The position numbers and the translations under genes were made by a program. Positions 1 to 7,137 of a DNA stretch of 18,205 nt are shown here, piece by piece. Below the pieces are notes generated by a model. That model was not told the origin of the DNA. It saw only the letters and a list, made by a program, of their open reading frames with translations, and ran no database searches. Where the stretch lies: contig DNIF01000012.1 in NCBI GenBank assembly GCA_003485715.1, positions 1 to 18,205 of the forward strand, written 5' to 3'. Source of the stretch: Gammaproteobacteria bacterium (GTDB lineage Bacteria; Pseudomonadota; Gammaproteobacteria; UBA7966). Each line of letters opens with the position of its first letter. Position 1 is the stretch's first letter.

Positions 1-622
1 GTACTTGCTTCACCGTGGTCGCGAGCGTCTGGTAGCGGGCGAGCGCGATGCGCCCCGCCGCGCGTCCTGGATGGATGCCGGCCAGAAACAGGGCCTCGTT
101 GGCGTAGATGTTCCCCACGCCGACCACCACCCTGCCGTCCATCAGGAAGGATTTCACGGGCGCGCGCCGACCGGCGGCCAGGCGATGCAGGTGGGCACCA
201 TCGAAGTCCGGCGACAGCGGCTCGGGGCCGAGGTGTGCGAGCAGCGGGTGGCGCTCCGGGTCGCCCGGCACGTGCACCACCGAGCCGAAGCGACGCGGGT
301 CGTGGAACAGGAGTCGCAGCCCGGCACCGAACTCGAACTCCAGATGGTCGTGTGGGCGAAGTGGAGCGGGCCGGGTGAGCAGCCGGAGCGATCCGGACAT
401 GCCGAGATGCAGCAGCAGCGTCTCGCCGTCCCAGTCCATGAGCAGGTACTTGGCGCGGCGGCGCAGATCGGTGAGCCGGCGGCCGGCCAGACGTGCCGGC
501 AGATCCGGGTCCACCGGCCAGCGCAGCCGGCCATCGTGGACGTTGAGCCCAACGAGCCGCTGGCCGATGAGCAGTGGGGCAATGCCGCGGCGGGTAGTCT
601 CGACCTCCGGTAACTCGGGCAT
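1..622 (-). CDS. mutM: Formamidopyrimidine-DNA glycosylase (Fpg/MutM), partial
   Basis: Base-excision repair enzyme that removes 8-oxoguanine and formamidopyrimidines and nicks the abasic site. The N-terminus reads MPELPEVETTRRG: after Met removal Pro2 is the Schiff-base nucleophile and Glu3 the catalytic acid of the family. Lys58 (in RRAKYLL) matches the conserved phosphate-contacting lysine, and DPRRFG at 108-113 is the DNA-intercalation/recognition loop region. A GNIYANEALF segment begins the helix-two-turn-helix. The left window edge cuts the gene after 207 codons, so the end of that domain and the C-terminal zinc finger lie outside. The start is fixed by the obligatory MPE; no clear Shine-Dalgarno precedes it. 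In E. coli mutM directly follows rpmG, whereas here rpmG is more than 8 kb away. Identification is firm. Confidence 0.96.
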   Translation of the reverse strand, partial: MPELPEVETTRRGIAPLLIGQRLVGLNVHDGRLRWPVDPDLPARLAGRRLTDLRRRAKYLLMDWDGETLLLHLGMSGSLRLLTRPAPLRPHDHLEFEFGAGLRLLFHDPRRFGSVVHVPGDPERHPLLAHLGPEPLSPDFDGAHLHRLAAGRRAPVKSFLMDGRVVVGVGNIYANEALFLAGIHPGRAAGRIALARYQTLATTVKQV

Positions 623-637
623 GGTTGGGGCCGGGTG

Positions 638-720
638 CTAGAGCGAATGGGGGAACGCAGGCATGGGCCGGGGGACGTTCAGCCACCGGTAGTCTGCATG
701 CCGTTCCAGCGCAATGAATG
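638..720 (-). pseudogene. Short DUF4340-like gene remnant upstream of mutM
   Basis: The minus strand can be read as ALERHADYRWLNVPRPMP, which resembles residues 58-75 of the intact DUF4340 protein of this window (ALERRANHWWLTAPWPVP). At DNA level, 666-712 and 2409-2455 align without gaps with 38 of 47 bases identical by my count, and the reading frame is the same. Similarity fades on both sides. The reading frame ends at 638, only 16 bases before the mutM start. The open frame can be extended upstream to 850 but that part resembles nothing I know and I do not call it a gene. A decayed partial copy of the DUF4340 gene is the simplest reading. A chance match of conserved family residues is less likely given the DNA identity. 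Confidence 0.5.
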
Positions 721-884
721 ACTTTGCCTCGGACACTCGTGCTGAGCTTCCTTGGGGTCGATCAGGCAATGCCGGTGAGGTGTTGCTACAGTGCGTCAAG
801 CTGCCGGGATGGCGGTGAGGGTTTCGTGCAACGACGCCAGCGATCTGCACGGCGGAAGCATTGCCGCCCTCCGAGGAGAGGTTG

Positions 885-1112
885 ATGGACTGGAAACCCT
901 ACATCAGTGCCGATCCAGCGATCATGCACGGAGCAGTGTGCTTCCGGGGCACCAGGATTCCGGTCAGCATCGTCCTGGACAACCTGGCTGCTGGTGAGAT
1001 GCCCGAACGTATCCTTGACCAATATCCGTCGCTGCGGCCAGAGCATATTCCGGCCGCCATCGCCTACGCGGCCGCTCTCGCTCGCGAGCGCATCGTCCCG
1101 ATCCCGGTCTAG
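885..1112 (+). CDS. DUF433 family protein, antitoxin-like
   Basis: A 75-residue protein with the DUF433 pattern: an early MDWKPYISADPAIMHG, then the core VCFRGTRIPVSIVLDNLAAG, and a helical C-terminal half (YPSLRPEHIPAAIAYAAALA). DUF433 proteins have a winged-helix-like fold and are commonly encoded just ahead of a PIN-like DUF5615 gene, where they are thought to act as antitoxin and self-repressor. The ATG at 885 is chosen because GAGGAGAGG lies 3-4 bases before it, in the usual place for a ribosome-binding site. The in-frame TTG at 861 has none. The next gene begins 15 bases after the stop, so the two are almost certainly co-transcribed. The only promoter-like sequence seen upstream is a TGC-TACAGT extended -10-like element near 784-792, which is weak evidence. 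Direct demonstration of antitoxin activity is lacking for most members. Confidence 0.85.
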   Translation: MDWKPYISADPAIMHGAVCFRGTRIPVSIVLDNLAAGEMPERILDQYPSLRPEHIPAAIAYAAALARERIVPIPV

Positions 1113-1127
1113 TCGCAGCGGACGGCT

Positions 1128-1481
1128 GTGCGCTTCAAGCTCGACGAGAACCTTCCGCGCAACGCCCACTCTCTGCTCGTTGGCGCTGGGCACGATGTCC
1201 ATTCCGCAAGCGAGGAAGGGTTGGGTGGCGGTACGGACGCGCGGCTCATCGGGGCGTGCCTAGCCGAGGAGCGCATCCTCGTCACGCTTGATCTCGACTT
1301 TGCCGACATTCAGCAGTATCCACCATCGAGCCATCACGGAGTCTGGGTTGTTCGCCCCGCGACACAAAGCGTCGCGAACATCGTCTCCGTGTTGCGGGGT
1401 GCCCTTACGCTTCTTGCTGCCGAGCCGACCGAGGGGCGTCTCTGGATCGTCGAGCCGGGGCGCGTGCGGATCCGTGAGTAA
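1128..1481 (+). CDS. DUF5615 family PIN-like protein, putative toxin
   Basis: A 117-residue protein that begins MRFKLDENLP and continues with GHDVHSASEEGLGGGTDARL and ILVTLDLDFADI. These are the marks of DUF5615, a PIN-like nuclease fold. Acidic positions that would bind metal are Asp6, Asp37, Asp55 and Asp57. PIN toxins of the VapC type cut RNA; whether this family does so is inferred from fold. The start is the GTG at 1128, chosen because the conserved motif begins right there. Ribosome-binding signal is poor (CAGCGGACGG), so translation may be coupled to the DUF433 gene 15 bases upstream. The 3' end faces the DUF4340 gene with a 59-base gap and no visible terminator. The pair sits in a spot with gene remnants, which fits recent gain. 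Confidence 0.85.
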   Translation: MRFKLDENLPRNAHSLLVGAGHDVHSASEEGLGGGTDARLIGACLAEERILVTLDLDFADIQQYPPSSHHGVWVVRPATQSVANIVSVLRGALTLLAAEPTEGRLWIVEPGRVRIRE

Positions 1482-1540
1482 TCGAGATCTGCGCCCGTTC
1501 ATTCCTGTCGCCAACGGCCGTTCAGAGCTGGCCTCCGCGT

Positions 1541-2626
1541 TCACGGTCCCGGCGTTCCCTCGGGGGTCGTCTCTGCTTTCGCCTCGCCACCCGCGGCTGC
1601 CGGGTCGTCGGCCGCGGCCAGGCCCAGCAGGCGCCGCACGTCGGGGCCTTCGAAGACCCAGGCAAGACCCACCTCATCACGGGCGAGGATGAGTTCCGGT
1701 TCACGCCGGACGATGCGGAAATCGATGTGCCCTCCCTCCCAGCCGATGCGGATCCCGGCCGGGTCGAGTGCCCCCCGGGCCGGTTCGCCCCCGGCGGTGA
1801 GCGGATCGAGTGCCCCGAGCCCAGGCCCGCCGCCAGCCGCGTCCGTACGGGCGGCGGCCTCTGCGCCGGGGGTGGCGGCGGAGTGGGCGCTCGCTTCGGC
1901 ATTGGCCCCGGTGGGCGGCCCCAGATCCTCCAGGCGCTCGATCCGCCAGGCGCGGGCCTCACGCCAGGCGCTCGCCACCTCGCTGGCGGGGAGTTCAGCC
2001 TCACCCTGTGGCCCGCCCCAGGAGGCGGCCGGGGCAGCGGCGTCGGCAGCTCCCGCTGCCGGACGCTCGAGCTGCAGCACCCGGCCGGGCAACTCGATAC
2101 GCCTGAGTGAGACATCCGGCGGGACCGGGGCGGTGGCCACCCACTCGGTCGCATCCACGTCGATGGCGGCGAAGTGGAAGTCTGCGATTCGATGCAACTC
2201 GTCCCCTCGGCGGACATGCCGCTCACGCTTGATGGGATGGGTGTTGCCGAACAGCAGGTGCTCACCACCCGCCTCGAGTTCGAGCAGCGGGGTGTCGAGT
2301 TCGAACTGGGCGAGGTCCAGATCCGCTATCCCCTGACTGTGTTCGCGCCTGGCCGCGAGCAGCCCGAGGGTGGACTCGATGCGGTAGGCCAGGGCGGGTA
2401 CCGGCACCGGCCAGGGGGCGGTCAGCCACCAGTGATTGGCACGCCGTTCCAGCGCGAGCGCGGGCGCGCCGGGCCGGCGGATGGTGAGCCGCTCGAGCTG
2501 GGCCACAGCGATCGGGGTCAAGGCGACCTCGGCCGGCGGCTGTTCTCGTCCCGGCTCGAAGATCACGACCAGCGACAAGAGCAGGGCAACTATGGTGAGC
2601 AGGGTCAGGGTGAGGCGATGACGCAT
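1541..2626 (-). CDS. DUF4340 domain protein, partner of Gld-type ABC exporter
   Basis: A 361-residue protein anchored by one N-terminal membrane helix (LTLTLLTIVALLLSLVVIFE, residues 5-24), the rest probably periplasmic. The part after the helix has the repeating DUF4340 pattern of short beta strands: VAQLERLTIRRPG, then LALERRANHWWLTAPWPVP, then LLFGNTHPIKRERHVRRGD. A long Ala/Gly/Pro-rich stretch, roughly residues 200-305 with gaps, interrupts the C-terminal domain and holds a GALDP motif twice. Family members are usually encoded next to an ABC ATPase, an ABC-2 permease and a GldG-like protein; all three occur here at 5545-8815, but about 3 kb away. I chose ATG 2626 because it places the membrane helix at the N-terminus; the open frame runs back to 2818 without family similarity. 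Exact function is unknown. Confidence 0.82.
   Translation of the reverse strand: MRHRLTLTLLTIVALLLSLVVIFEPGREQPPAEVALTPIAVAQLERLTIRRPGAPALALERRANHWWLTAPWPVPVPALAYRIESTLGLLAARREHSQGIADLDLAQFELDTPLLELEAGGEHLLFGNTHPIKRERHVRRGDELHRIADFHFAAIDVDATEWVATAPVPPDVSLRRIELPGRVLQLERPAAGAADAAAPAASWGGPQGEAELPASEVASAWREARAWRIERLEDLGPPTGANAEASAHSAATPGAEAAARTDAAGGGPGLGALDPLTAGGEPARGALDPAGIRIGWEGGHIDFRIVRREPELILARDEVGLAWVFEGPDVRRLLGLAAADDPAAAGGEAKAETTPEGTPGP
2330..2347. repeat. 18-bp direct repeat, copy 1 (inside DUF4340 gene)
   Basis: CCCCTGACTGTGTTCGCG occurs here and again, same orientation, at 2770-2787. In this copy it encodes REHSQG (residues 94-99) of the DUF4340 protein on the minus strand. Confidence 0.85.
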
Positions 2627-2769
2627 GGCGATCCGGCGGTTGGGGTGGTGAGGCCTGCACGCCAAGGCATGCAGAAAGCTGATGTTGATGGCAGCATATG
2701 CAGGACGCGGTGGCAACGCTTCGGCAATCGGCAGCGATACTGCGGGTGATCGGACCTGATGCTCCAGCG

Positions 2770-2787
2770 CCCCTGACTGTGTTCGCG
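2770..2787. repeat. 18-bp direct repeat, copy 2 (between DUF4340 and GGDEF genes)
   Basis: Exact second copy of the 18-mer at 2330-2347, lying in the intergenic region 30 bases before the diguanylate cyclase start. The flanks of the two copies show no clear further similarity. It may be a scar of a rearrangement of the DUF4340 gene. Confidence 0.85.
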
Positions 2788-2816
2788 ACACCCTCGGCAA
2801 GGCATCTGCAATCCGC

Positions 2817-3836
2817 ATGAATCAGGTCATCGAGAAGCTCGCAGATCTCACGCGCTCGCGGGACCGCGACGTGGTGGATGTCACGCTGACGACCCTGGTG
2901 CGAGACCTCATCGATCCGCTGACGGTGAGCATCCACCGACGGGTGCGCGTGGACGGAGAAGATCGCTGGCTGTGCCGGGCCCGGCATGAGCGCGGGGCGC
3001 TGGTGGCCGGCATCGCCAACACCCTCGATGACCTCAGTCAGTTACCCGCGCTCGGGACTCACCCCGATCGCGAACGCTGCCTGCGCGAGCAGGCCCTGGT
3101 GGAGGTGGCCGGCCCGACCTTCACCACCTGTATTCCGCTCGCAACCGACACCGGGCCCTTCGGTGTGCTGGAGGTGGAGTCCGACACGCCCATCGCCCAA
3201 CCCGGACAGGCGTTGCTCGTCTCCGTGGCGAAGGTGTACCGGAACCTGCTCTCGCTGCTCGACTATTCGGAGCGCGACACCCTCACCGGACTGTTGAATC
3301 GCCGTACCTTCGATGACGCCTTCCTGCGCGACCCCTCGGCCTTGCCCGACGCGCGTGACGGCTCGCAATTCACCGCGTCGCAGACCGGGATCTGGCTTGC
3401 GGTCATCGATGTGGATCACTTCAAACAGGTGAACGATCGCCATGGGCACCTCATAGGTGACGAGGTGTTGCTATTGCTTGCGCGCCTGTTGCAGGCCAAC
3501 TTCCGGATGAACGATCGCCTGTTCCGCTTTGGTGGCGAAGAGTTCGTCGTGCTCATGCGTTGCCCCGGTGAGACCGAGGCCCTCATCGCCTGCGAGCGGC
3601 TGCGCCAGAGCGTGGCAGACTGCGCCTTTCCGCAGGTGGGGCAGGTGACCATCAGCATCGGCGTCGGGCCGGTGCGTGCGGATGACCCGCCCGCCCGTGC
3701 CTTCGAACGCGGCGACCGCGCCGTCTACCGCGCCAAGCAGGAAGGCCGCAACCGCGTGGTGTCCTGGAGCACGCTGCCGGAGGCCCGCACGGAGGCCGAG
3801 GCCGCGACCACCTCCGGCGATGTCGAACTCTTCTGA
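2817..3836 (+). CDS. Diguanylate cyclase with GAF-like N-terminal domain (GGDEF)
   Basis: A 339-residue soluble protein predicted to make cyclic di-GMP from two GTP. Residues 1-145 look like a GAF-type sensor domain (for example TCIPLATDTGPFGVLEVES). The GGDEF domain starts at DTLTGLLNRR (154-163). It carries the metal-binding DVDHFKQVND (198-207) and an intact catalytic GGEEF at 239-243. An RMND motif at 230-233, five residues before GGEEF, matches the RxxD inhibitory site, so product feedback inhibition is expected. The segment 171-190 between the first helix and the catalytic strand is longer than usual. No membrane helix is seen, so the ligand would be cytosolic. ATG 2817 has only a weak ribosome-binding signal. 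The NnrU-family gene follows after 36 bases on the same strand and is probably co-transcribed. Confidence 0.93.
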   Translation: MNQVIEKLADLTRSRDRDVVDVTLTTLVRDLIDPLTVSIHRRVRVDGEDRWLCRARHERGALVAGIANTLDDLSQLPALGTHPDRERCLREQALVEVAGPTFTTCIPLATDTGPFGVLEVESDTPIAQPGQALLVSVAKVYRNLLSLLDYSERDTLTGLLNRRTFDDAFLRDPSALPDARDGSQFTASQTGIWLAVIDVDHFKQVNDRHGHLIGDEVLLLLARLLQANFRMNDRLFRFGGEEFVVLMRCPGETEALIACERLRQSVADCAFPQVGQVTISIGVGPVRADDPPARAFERGDRAVYRAKQEGRNRVVSWSTLPEARTEAEAATTSGDVELF

Positions 3837-3872
3837 AGCCCGCAGCATTTTCCGCCAATCGAGGCAGCGAAC

Positions 3873-4454
3873 ATGACAGAACTCGGCATCGGACTGGCCC
3901 TTTTTCTCGTTACCCACGGCCTGCGCCTGCCGGGGGAGGGGCCGCGCCGGGCGCTCATAGCGCGCCTGGGTTGCATCGGCTTCAAGGTGCTCTACGCCCT
4001 GCTGACCGCACTCGCGCTCGTGCTAATCGCGCGCGGCTACGGGGAAGCGCGGCTCAGCGCCGAGTTGCTGTGGGTATTGCCGGTCGGCGTGCGCCACGCC
4101 GCGAGTCTGCTCACCGTCGCGGCCTTCCTGCTGCTGGTTGCCGCCTATGTGCCGCGCAATCACCTCAAGTCCGCCATCGGCCACCCGATGCTGGCCGGGG
4201 TCAAGCTCTGGGCCCTGAGCCATCTGCTGGTCAACGGTTCCACGGCAGATTTGTTGCTGTTTGGCACCTTCCTCGCCTGGTCGGTGGTCCTGTTTGCGGT
4301 GCTGCGGCGTCGAGATCGGGCGGCGGGCGTACGCCCCGCCACAGGCCACTGGGCCGGGACGCTGGCCACCGTCGTACTTGGGCTTGGGCTCTGGGCCGGC
4401 TTTGCCCTGTATGCCCATCGCTGGCTCATCGGGGTCGCGCCTTTCGGGGCCTGA
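3873..4454 (+). CDS. NnrU-family integral membrane protein
   Basis: A 193-residue hydrophobic protein with about five or six membrane spans: near residues 2-18, 27-50, 62-90, 106-118, 122-143 and 160-182. It carries the family hallmarks FLVTHGLR at the start, YVPRNHLKSAIGHPMLAGVKLWALSHLL in shortened form (RNHLKSAIGHP, then KLWALSHLLVNG) and a C-terminal HRWLIGVAPF. The histidines in GHP, SHLL and the N-terminal THG are conserved in NnrU and in the related plant 15-cis-zeta-carotene isomerase Z-ISO, where they bind heme. NnrU was named from denitrification genes of Rhodobacter, but most members occur without such genes and their role is unknown; no denitrification gene is seen here. ATG 3873 is preceded by GAGGCAGCGAAC. 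The gene converges on fbp with a 38-base gap. Confidence 0.88.
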   Translation: MTELGIGLALFLVTHGLRLPGEGPRRALIARLGCIGFKVLYALLTALALVLIARGYGEARLSAELLWVLPVGVRHAASLLTVAAFLLLVAAYVPRNHLKSAIGHPMLAGVKLWALSHLLVNGSTADLLLFGTFLAWSVVLFAVLRRRDRAAGVRPATGHWAGTLATVVLGLGLWAGFALYAHRWLIGVAPFGA

Positions 4455-4468
4455 ATGCGGCCCTGCTG

Positions 4469-4492
4469 CGTCATCCCCGCGCGATCACGCGC
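4469..4492. repeat. Repeat half-site and hairpin between nnrU-family gene and fbp
   Basis: CGTCATCCCCGCGC at 4469-4482 is the exact reverse complement of the right half (10238-10251) of the palindromic repeat found near radC. Overlapping it, GCGCG-ATCA-CGCGC (4479-4492) can form a 5-bp stem immediately after the fbp stop codon. It could help end transcription from either side, but there is no U-run. Confidence 0.5.
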
Positions 4493-5497
4493 TCAGGCCG
4501 GGGTCTCGGCGTGGTAGGCGTCCAGCAGTTCCACTTCGTTGCGTGAACCCATGATGACGGCGACGCGCTGGTGCAGGCCAGCGGGGGCAATATCCAGGAT
4601 CCGCTCGCGCCCGGTACTGGCCCGCCCACCGGCCTGCTCGACCAGCCAGCCCATCGGATTGGCCTCGTACATGAGGCGCAGCTTGCCGGGCTTCGTGAGA
4701 TCCCTGGTGTCTCGCGGGTACATGAACACCCCGCCGCGACCGAGCGTGCGGTGTACGTCCGCCACCATGGAGCCGACCCAGCGCATGTTGAAGTTTTCCC
4801 CGCGCGGCCCCGCCTTGCCGGCAACGCACTCCTGGATGTAGCGGGCCACCGGCGGCTCCCAGAAGCGGGCATTCGAGGTGTTGATGGAGAACTCGCGCGT
4901 GTCGGCGGGGAGTGTGATCGCGGGCGCGGTCAGCAGGAACTGGCCGCTGGACGGGTCCAGGGTGAAGCCGTCCACGCCCCCCCCGGTGGTCAATACCAGT
5001 TGCACCTGCGGCCCATAGGCCACGTAGCCGGCGGCCGCCTGGTGATGGCCGGCCTGGAGGAAGTCCGCCTCAATGGCGGGCATACCCGGACGCGGGTGCG
5101 GCAGCAGCGAGAAGATGGTGCCGATGGTCACGTTCACGTCGATGTTCGATGAACCATCGAGCGGATCGAAGAGCAGCAGCCAGCGGCCGAGCGGGCTGCC
5201 CTCGGCGACCGGGTGCACTCCATCCATCTCCTCAGAGGCGATGCCACCGAGTTCCCCCGAGCCAGCGGTTCCGTCGAGGAGCCACTGATTGCTCAGTACG
5301 TCGAGTTTCTTCTGTGCCTCGCCCTGCACGTTCTCGGCCCCTGCCCCACCGAGGACGCCATCCAAAGCCCCGCGCTGGACCCCGGCGGCGATGCGTACAC
5401 AACTTGCGGCGATGGCCTCGAGGAGGCGAGCGAGCCCGGCGTCGAGCCCGGCCTGCACACGGCCCTGCAGATATTCGTGAAGACTTGGGGTGCGCAT
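4493..5497 (-). CDS. fbp: Fructose-1,6-bisphosphatase, class 1
   Basis: Hydrolyses fructose 1,6-bisphosphate to fructose 6-phosphate in gluconeogenesis and, in autotrophs, the Calvin cycle. The 334-residue length is typical of class 1. Metal ligands lie in ASEE (87-90) and in DPLDGSSNIDVNVTIGTIFS (111-130). Substrate-site segments are NTSNARFW, VGSMVADVHRTL and GGVFMYPRDT, followed by KLRLMYEANPMGWLVEQAGG. ATG 5497 is chosen because GGAGACCCGAC precedes it; an in-frame extension to 5569 would overlap the upstream GldG-like gene and adds nothing conserved. It lies 47 bases downstream of the GldG-like gene on the same strand and may be the last gene of that ABC operon, though a promoter inside the gap or the upstream gene is possible. 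Its 3' end converges on the NnrU-family gene. Confidence 0.96.
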   Translation of the reverse strand: MRTPSLHEYLQGRVQAGLDAGLARLLEAIAASCVRIAAGVQRGALDGVLGGAGAENVQGEAQKKLDVLSNQWLLDGTAGSGELGGIASEEMDGVHPVAEGSPLGRWLLLFDPLDGSSNIDVNVTIGTIFSLLPHPRPGMPAIEADFLQAGHHQAAAGYVAYGPQVQLVLTTGGGVDGFTLDPSSGQFLLTAPAITLPADTREFSINTSNARFWEPPVARYIQECVAGKAGPRGENFNMRWVGSMVADVHRTLGRGGVFMYPRDTRDLTKPGKLRLMYEANPMGWLVEQAGGRASTGRERILDIAPAGLHQRVAVIMGSRNEVELLDAYHAETPA

Positions 5498-5544
5498 GTC
5501 GGGTCTCCGTGGTGTTCGCTTCAGGATGATGGGGCCGTAGCCGC

Positions 5545-7137
5545 TCAGGCCCGCGCGCGGCGCCGCCACCAGAGGGTGAAACCGGTCAGGAGCAGAGCGG
5601 CCGGAATGCCGAGCAGGGCGAGCAGACCGATGGTGGCCTGGACTGGATCGGAGAGTTCGAGCTGACGGTCGCGCGCCAGGCGAGCCGGGACTTCGATGAG
5701 CTGCTCGTCGCCGGTAAGCCAGTCCACGAGTCGGGTGCCGAGATCCAGATTGCCGGCATTGCCGAGGTACTGATTGGAGAGGAAGTCGCCATCGCCGAGC
5801 ACCACCACCCGCTGCTGACCGGCGTTTGCGGTCGAGTCCGCGTCAGCATCAGCCGGGACATCAGCAGCGACCGTGTCGGGGGTCGCCGTGGTGTCTGCGG
5901 CGGCATCGACCGCTTGGTCGGCGGCCAATGTCGCATCGATCTGGGCGGCCGGGGCCTTCGCAGAGGGGGGCTCGCCCGTGACCGGTGGGGGCGCTTGCTC
6001 TGCGCTGGGCGGCGGGAGCTCGCCAGGCTCGGGCGCCAGTCGGCCGGGTGCGCTGGCACGCGGGCGGGTCAGGGCGAGGCCAAGGTCGAAGGGCCCCATG
6101 AGGTCATCGCCTTCGTCGAACTTGACCATGCCGGCATCGAGGGGCCCGGTCTCGGACCAGACCTGTTCGCCGCTGCGCAGGATGGATTCGGCAGCCCAGC
6201 CCTCGAGCGGCGTGTGTTCCAGACCGCTGGCGGTGGGGAACACGGTGACGAGGTCGAAGCGGCCGACGACGGCGCGGGCGGGATACTCGGTGACCGGCAG
6301 GATGCTCGCGTCCTTGATCTCGAGCAGACGGGCAGCCGGATCCACCAGCATGCCCGGCTTGACGCGGATCCCGAGCCGCTCGGCGAGGGGTTCGAGGCCG
6401 GCCAGGCGACCCTCGTCGATGATCCAGAGCAGGTTGCCGCCGCCGTTCACCCAGCGTTGCACAGCCGTGAGGGCGGCGGGAGTCCAGCTCACCGTGGGGC
6501 CGGCGATCACGAGCGCGGAGCTGTTTTCCGGCACCTGAGCCGTGATGTTGATGTCGAGCTCCTGGACGCGAACGCCGCGCCCCTCGATCTGGCCGGTGAA
6601 GGTCTGCAGGTCGTGATTGGCCTGGCCGTGGGCGGCACGCTCCCCGTGACCCTGCACGAAGACCAGGAAGCGTTCCGCGCCACGCGCGAGCTGTTGCAAG
6701 GCGTGGGTGAACTCCGCCTCCGTGGCACGGGTGACGCGCTCGGTGCGCCCGGCGAAGTCGAGCACCATCTCGCCCTCGAAGGTGATGCCAAGGTCGCGCA
6801 CGAGTGAAGGCACGCGGTCGGGATCCACGAATGCGAGGCTGATGTCGCCCTTCACGCGCCGGTAGCGACCGACGAGATCTTCGATCGGCTGGCGGATGGC
6901 CGGGTTGGGGCTCGCGTAGGCCGTGATGGTGAGCGGGCCGTCGAGGGTCTCGACCAGCGCCCGACTCGCCTCGGACAGCGTGTGACGCGAGGCCGCAGTC
7001 CAGTCGGCTTCAATCTCGTAGCGGTTGCTGAGCCAACCGAGGAGGCCCGCCACCACAAGCAGGAGCCCGAGCAGGCTGAGGCTCTCCAGGCGTGCGAGCA
7101 GGCCACCGCGCACGGCATTACGGGCTGCTGGCGTCAT
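5545..7137 (-). CDS. GldG-like ABC transporter auxiliary protein
   Basis: A 530-residue protein of the GldG/ABC-type uncharacterised transport family. Membrane helices lie near residues 17-37 and at the C-terminus (TIGLLALLGIPAALLLTGF, about 502-520, followed by WWRRRARA). Between them is a large, probably periplasmic domain beginning PLTITAYASPNPAIRQPIED and containing FLVFVQGHGE and GGGNLLWIIDEG. Residues 357-439 are a low-complexity linker, first rich in Pro and Glu, then in Ala, Asp and Thr, before the conserved VVVLGDGDFLSNQYLGN resumes. The start ATG overlaps the permease stop by 4 bases (ATGA), so translation is coupled. Relatives work with an ABC-2 permease and ATPase in gliding motility in Bacteroidetes; in Proteobacteria the cargo is unknown. 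The usual fourth partner, a DUF4340 protein, is at 1541-2626. Confidence 0.88.
   Translation of the reverse strand: MTPAARNAVRGGLLARLESLSLLGLLLVVAGLLGWLSNRYEIEADWTAASRHTLSEASRALVETLDGPLTITAYASPNPAIRQPIEDLVGRYRRVKGDISLAFVDPDRVPSLVRDLGITFEGEMVLDFAGRTERVTRATEAEFTHALQQLARGAERFLVFVQGHGERAAHGQANHDLQTFTGQIEGRGVRVQELDINITAQVPENSSALVIAGPTVSWTPAALTAVQRWVNGGGNLLWIIDEGRLAGLEPLAERLGIRVKPGMLVDPAARLLEIKDASILPVTEYPARAVVGRFDLVTVFPTASGLEHTPLEGWAAESILRSGEQVWSETGPLDAGMVKFDEGDDLMGPFDLGLALTRPRASAPGRLAPEPGELPPPSAEQAPPPVTGEPPSAKAPAAQIDATLAADQAVDAAADTTATPDTVAADVPADADADSTANAGQQRVVVLGDGDFLSNQYLGNAGNLDLGTRLVDWLTGDEQLIEVPARLARDRQLELSDPVQATIGLLALLGIPAALLLTGFTLWWRRRARA

Noticed and set aside
721..850. Upstream part of the minus-strand open frame 638-850 as a full gene
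   Set aside because: No ribosome-binding site, no similarity outside the short DUF4340-like segment, and atypical composition; only the segment is annotated as a remnant.
2627..2818. N-terminal extension of the DUF4340 protein to 2818
   Set aside because: The extra 64 residues show no family similarity, would put the membrane helix in the interior and overlap the start of the divergent cyclase gene; ATG 2626 is better.
5914..6807. Long plus-strand open frames opposite the GldG-like gene
   Set aside because: They are shadow frames of high-GC coding sequence, with Gly/Arg-rich products and no motifs.
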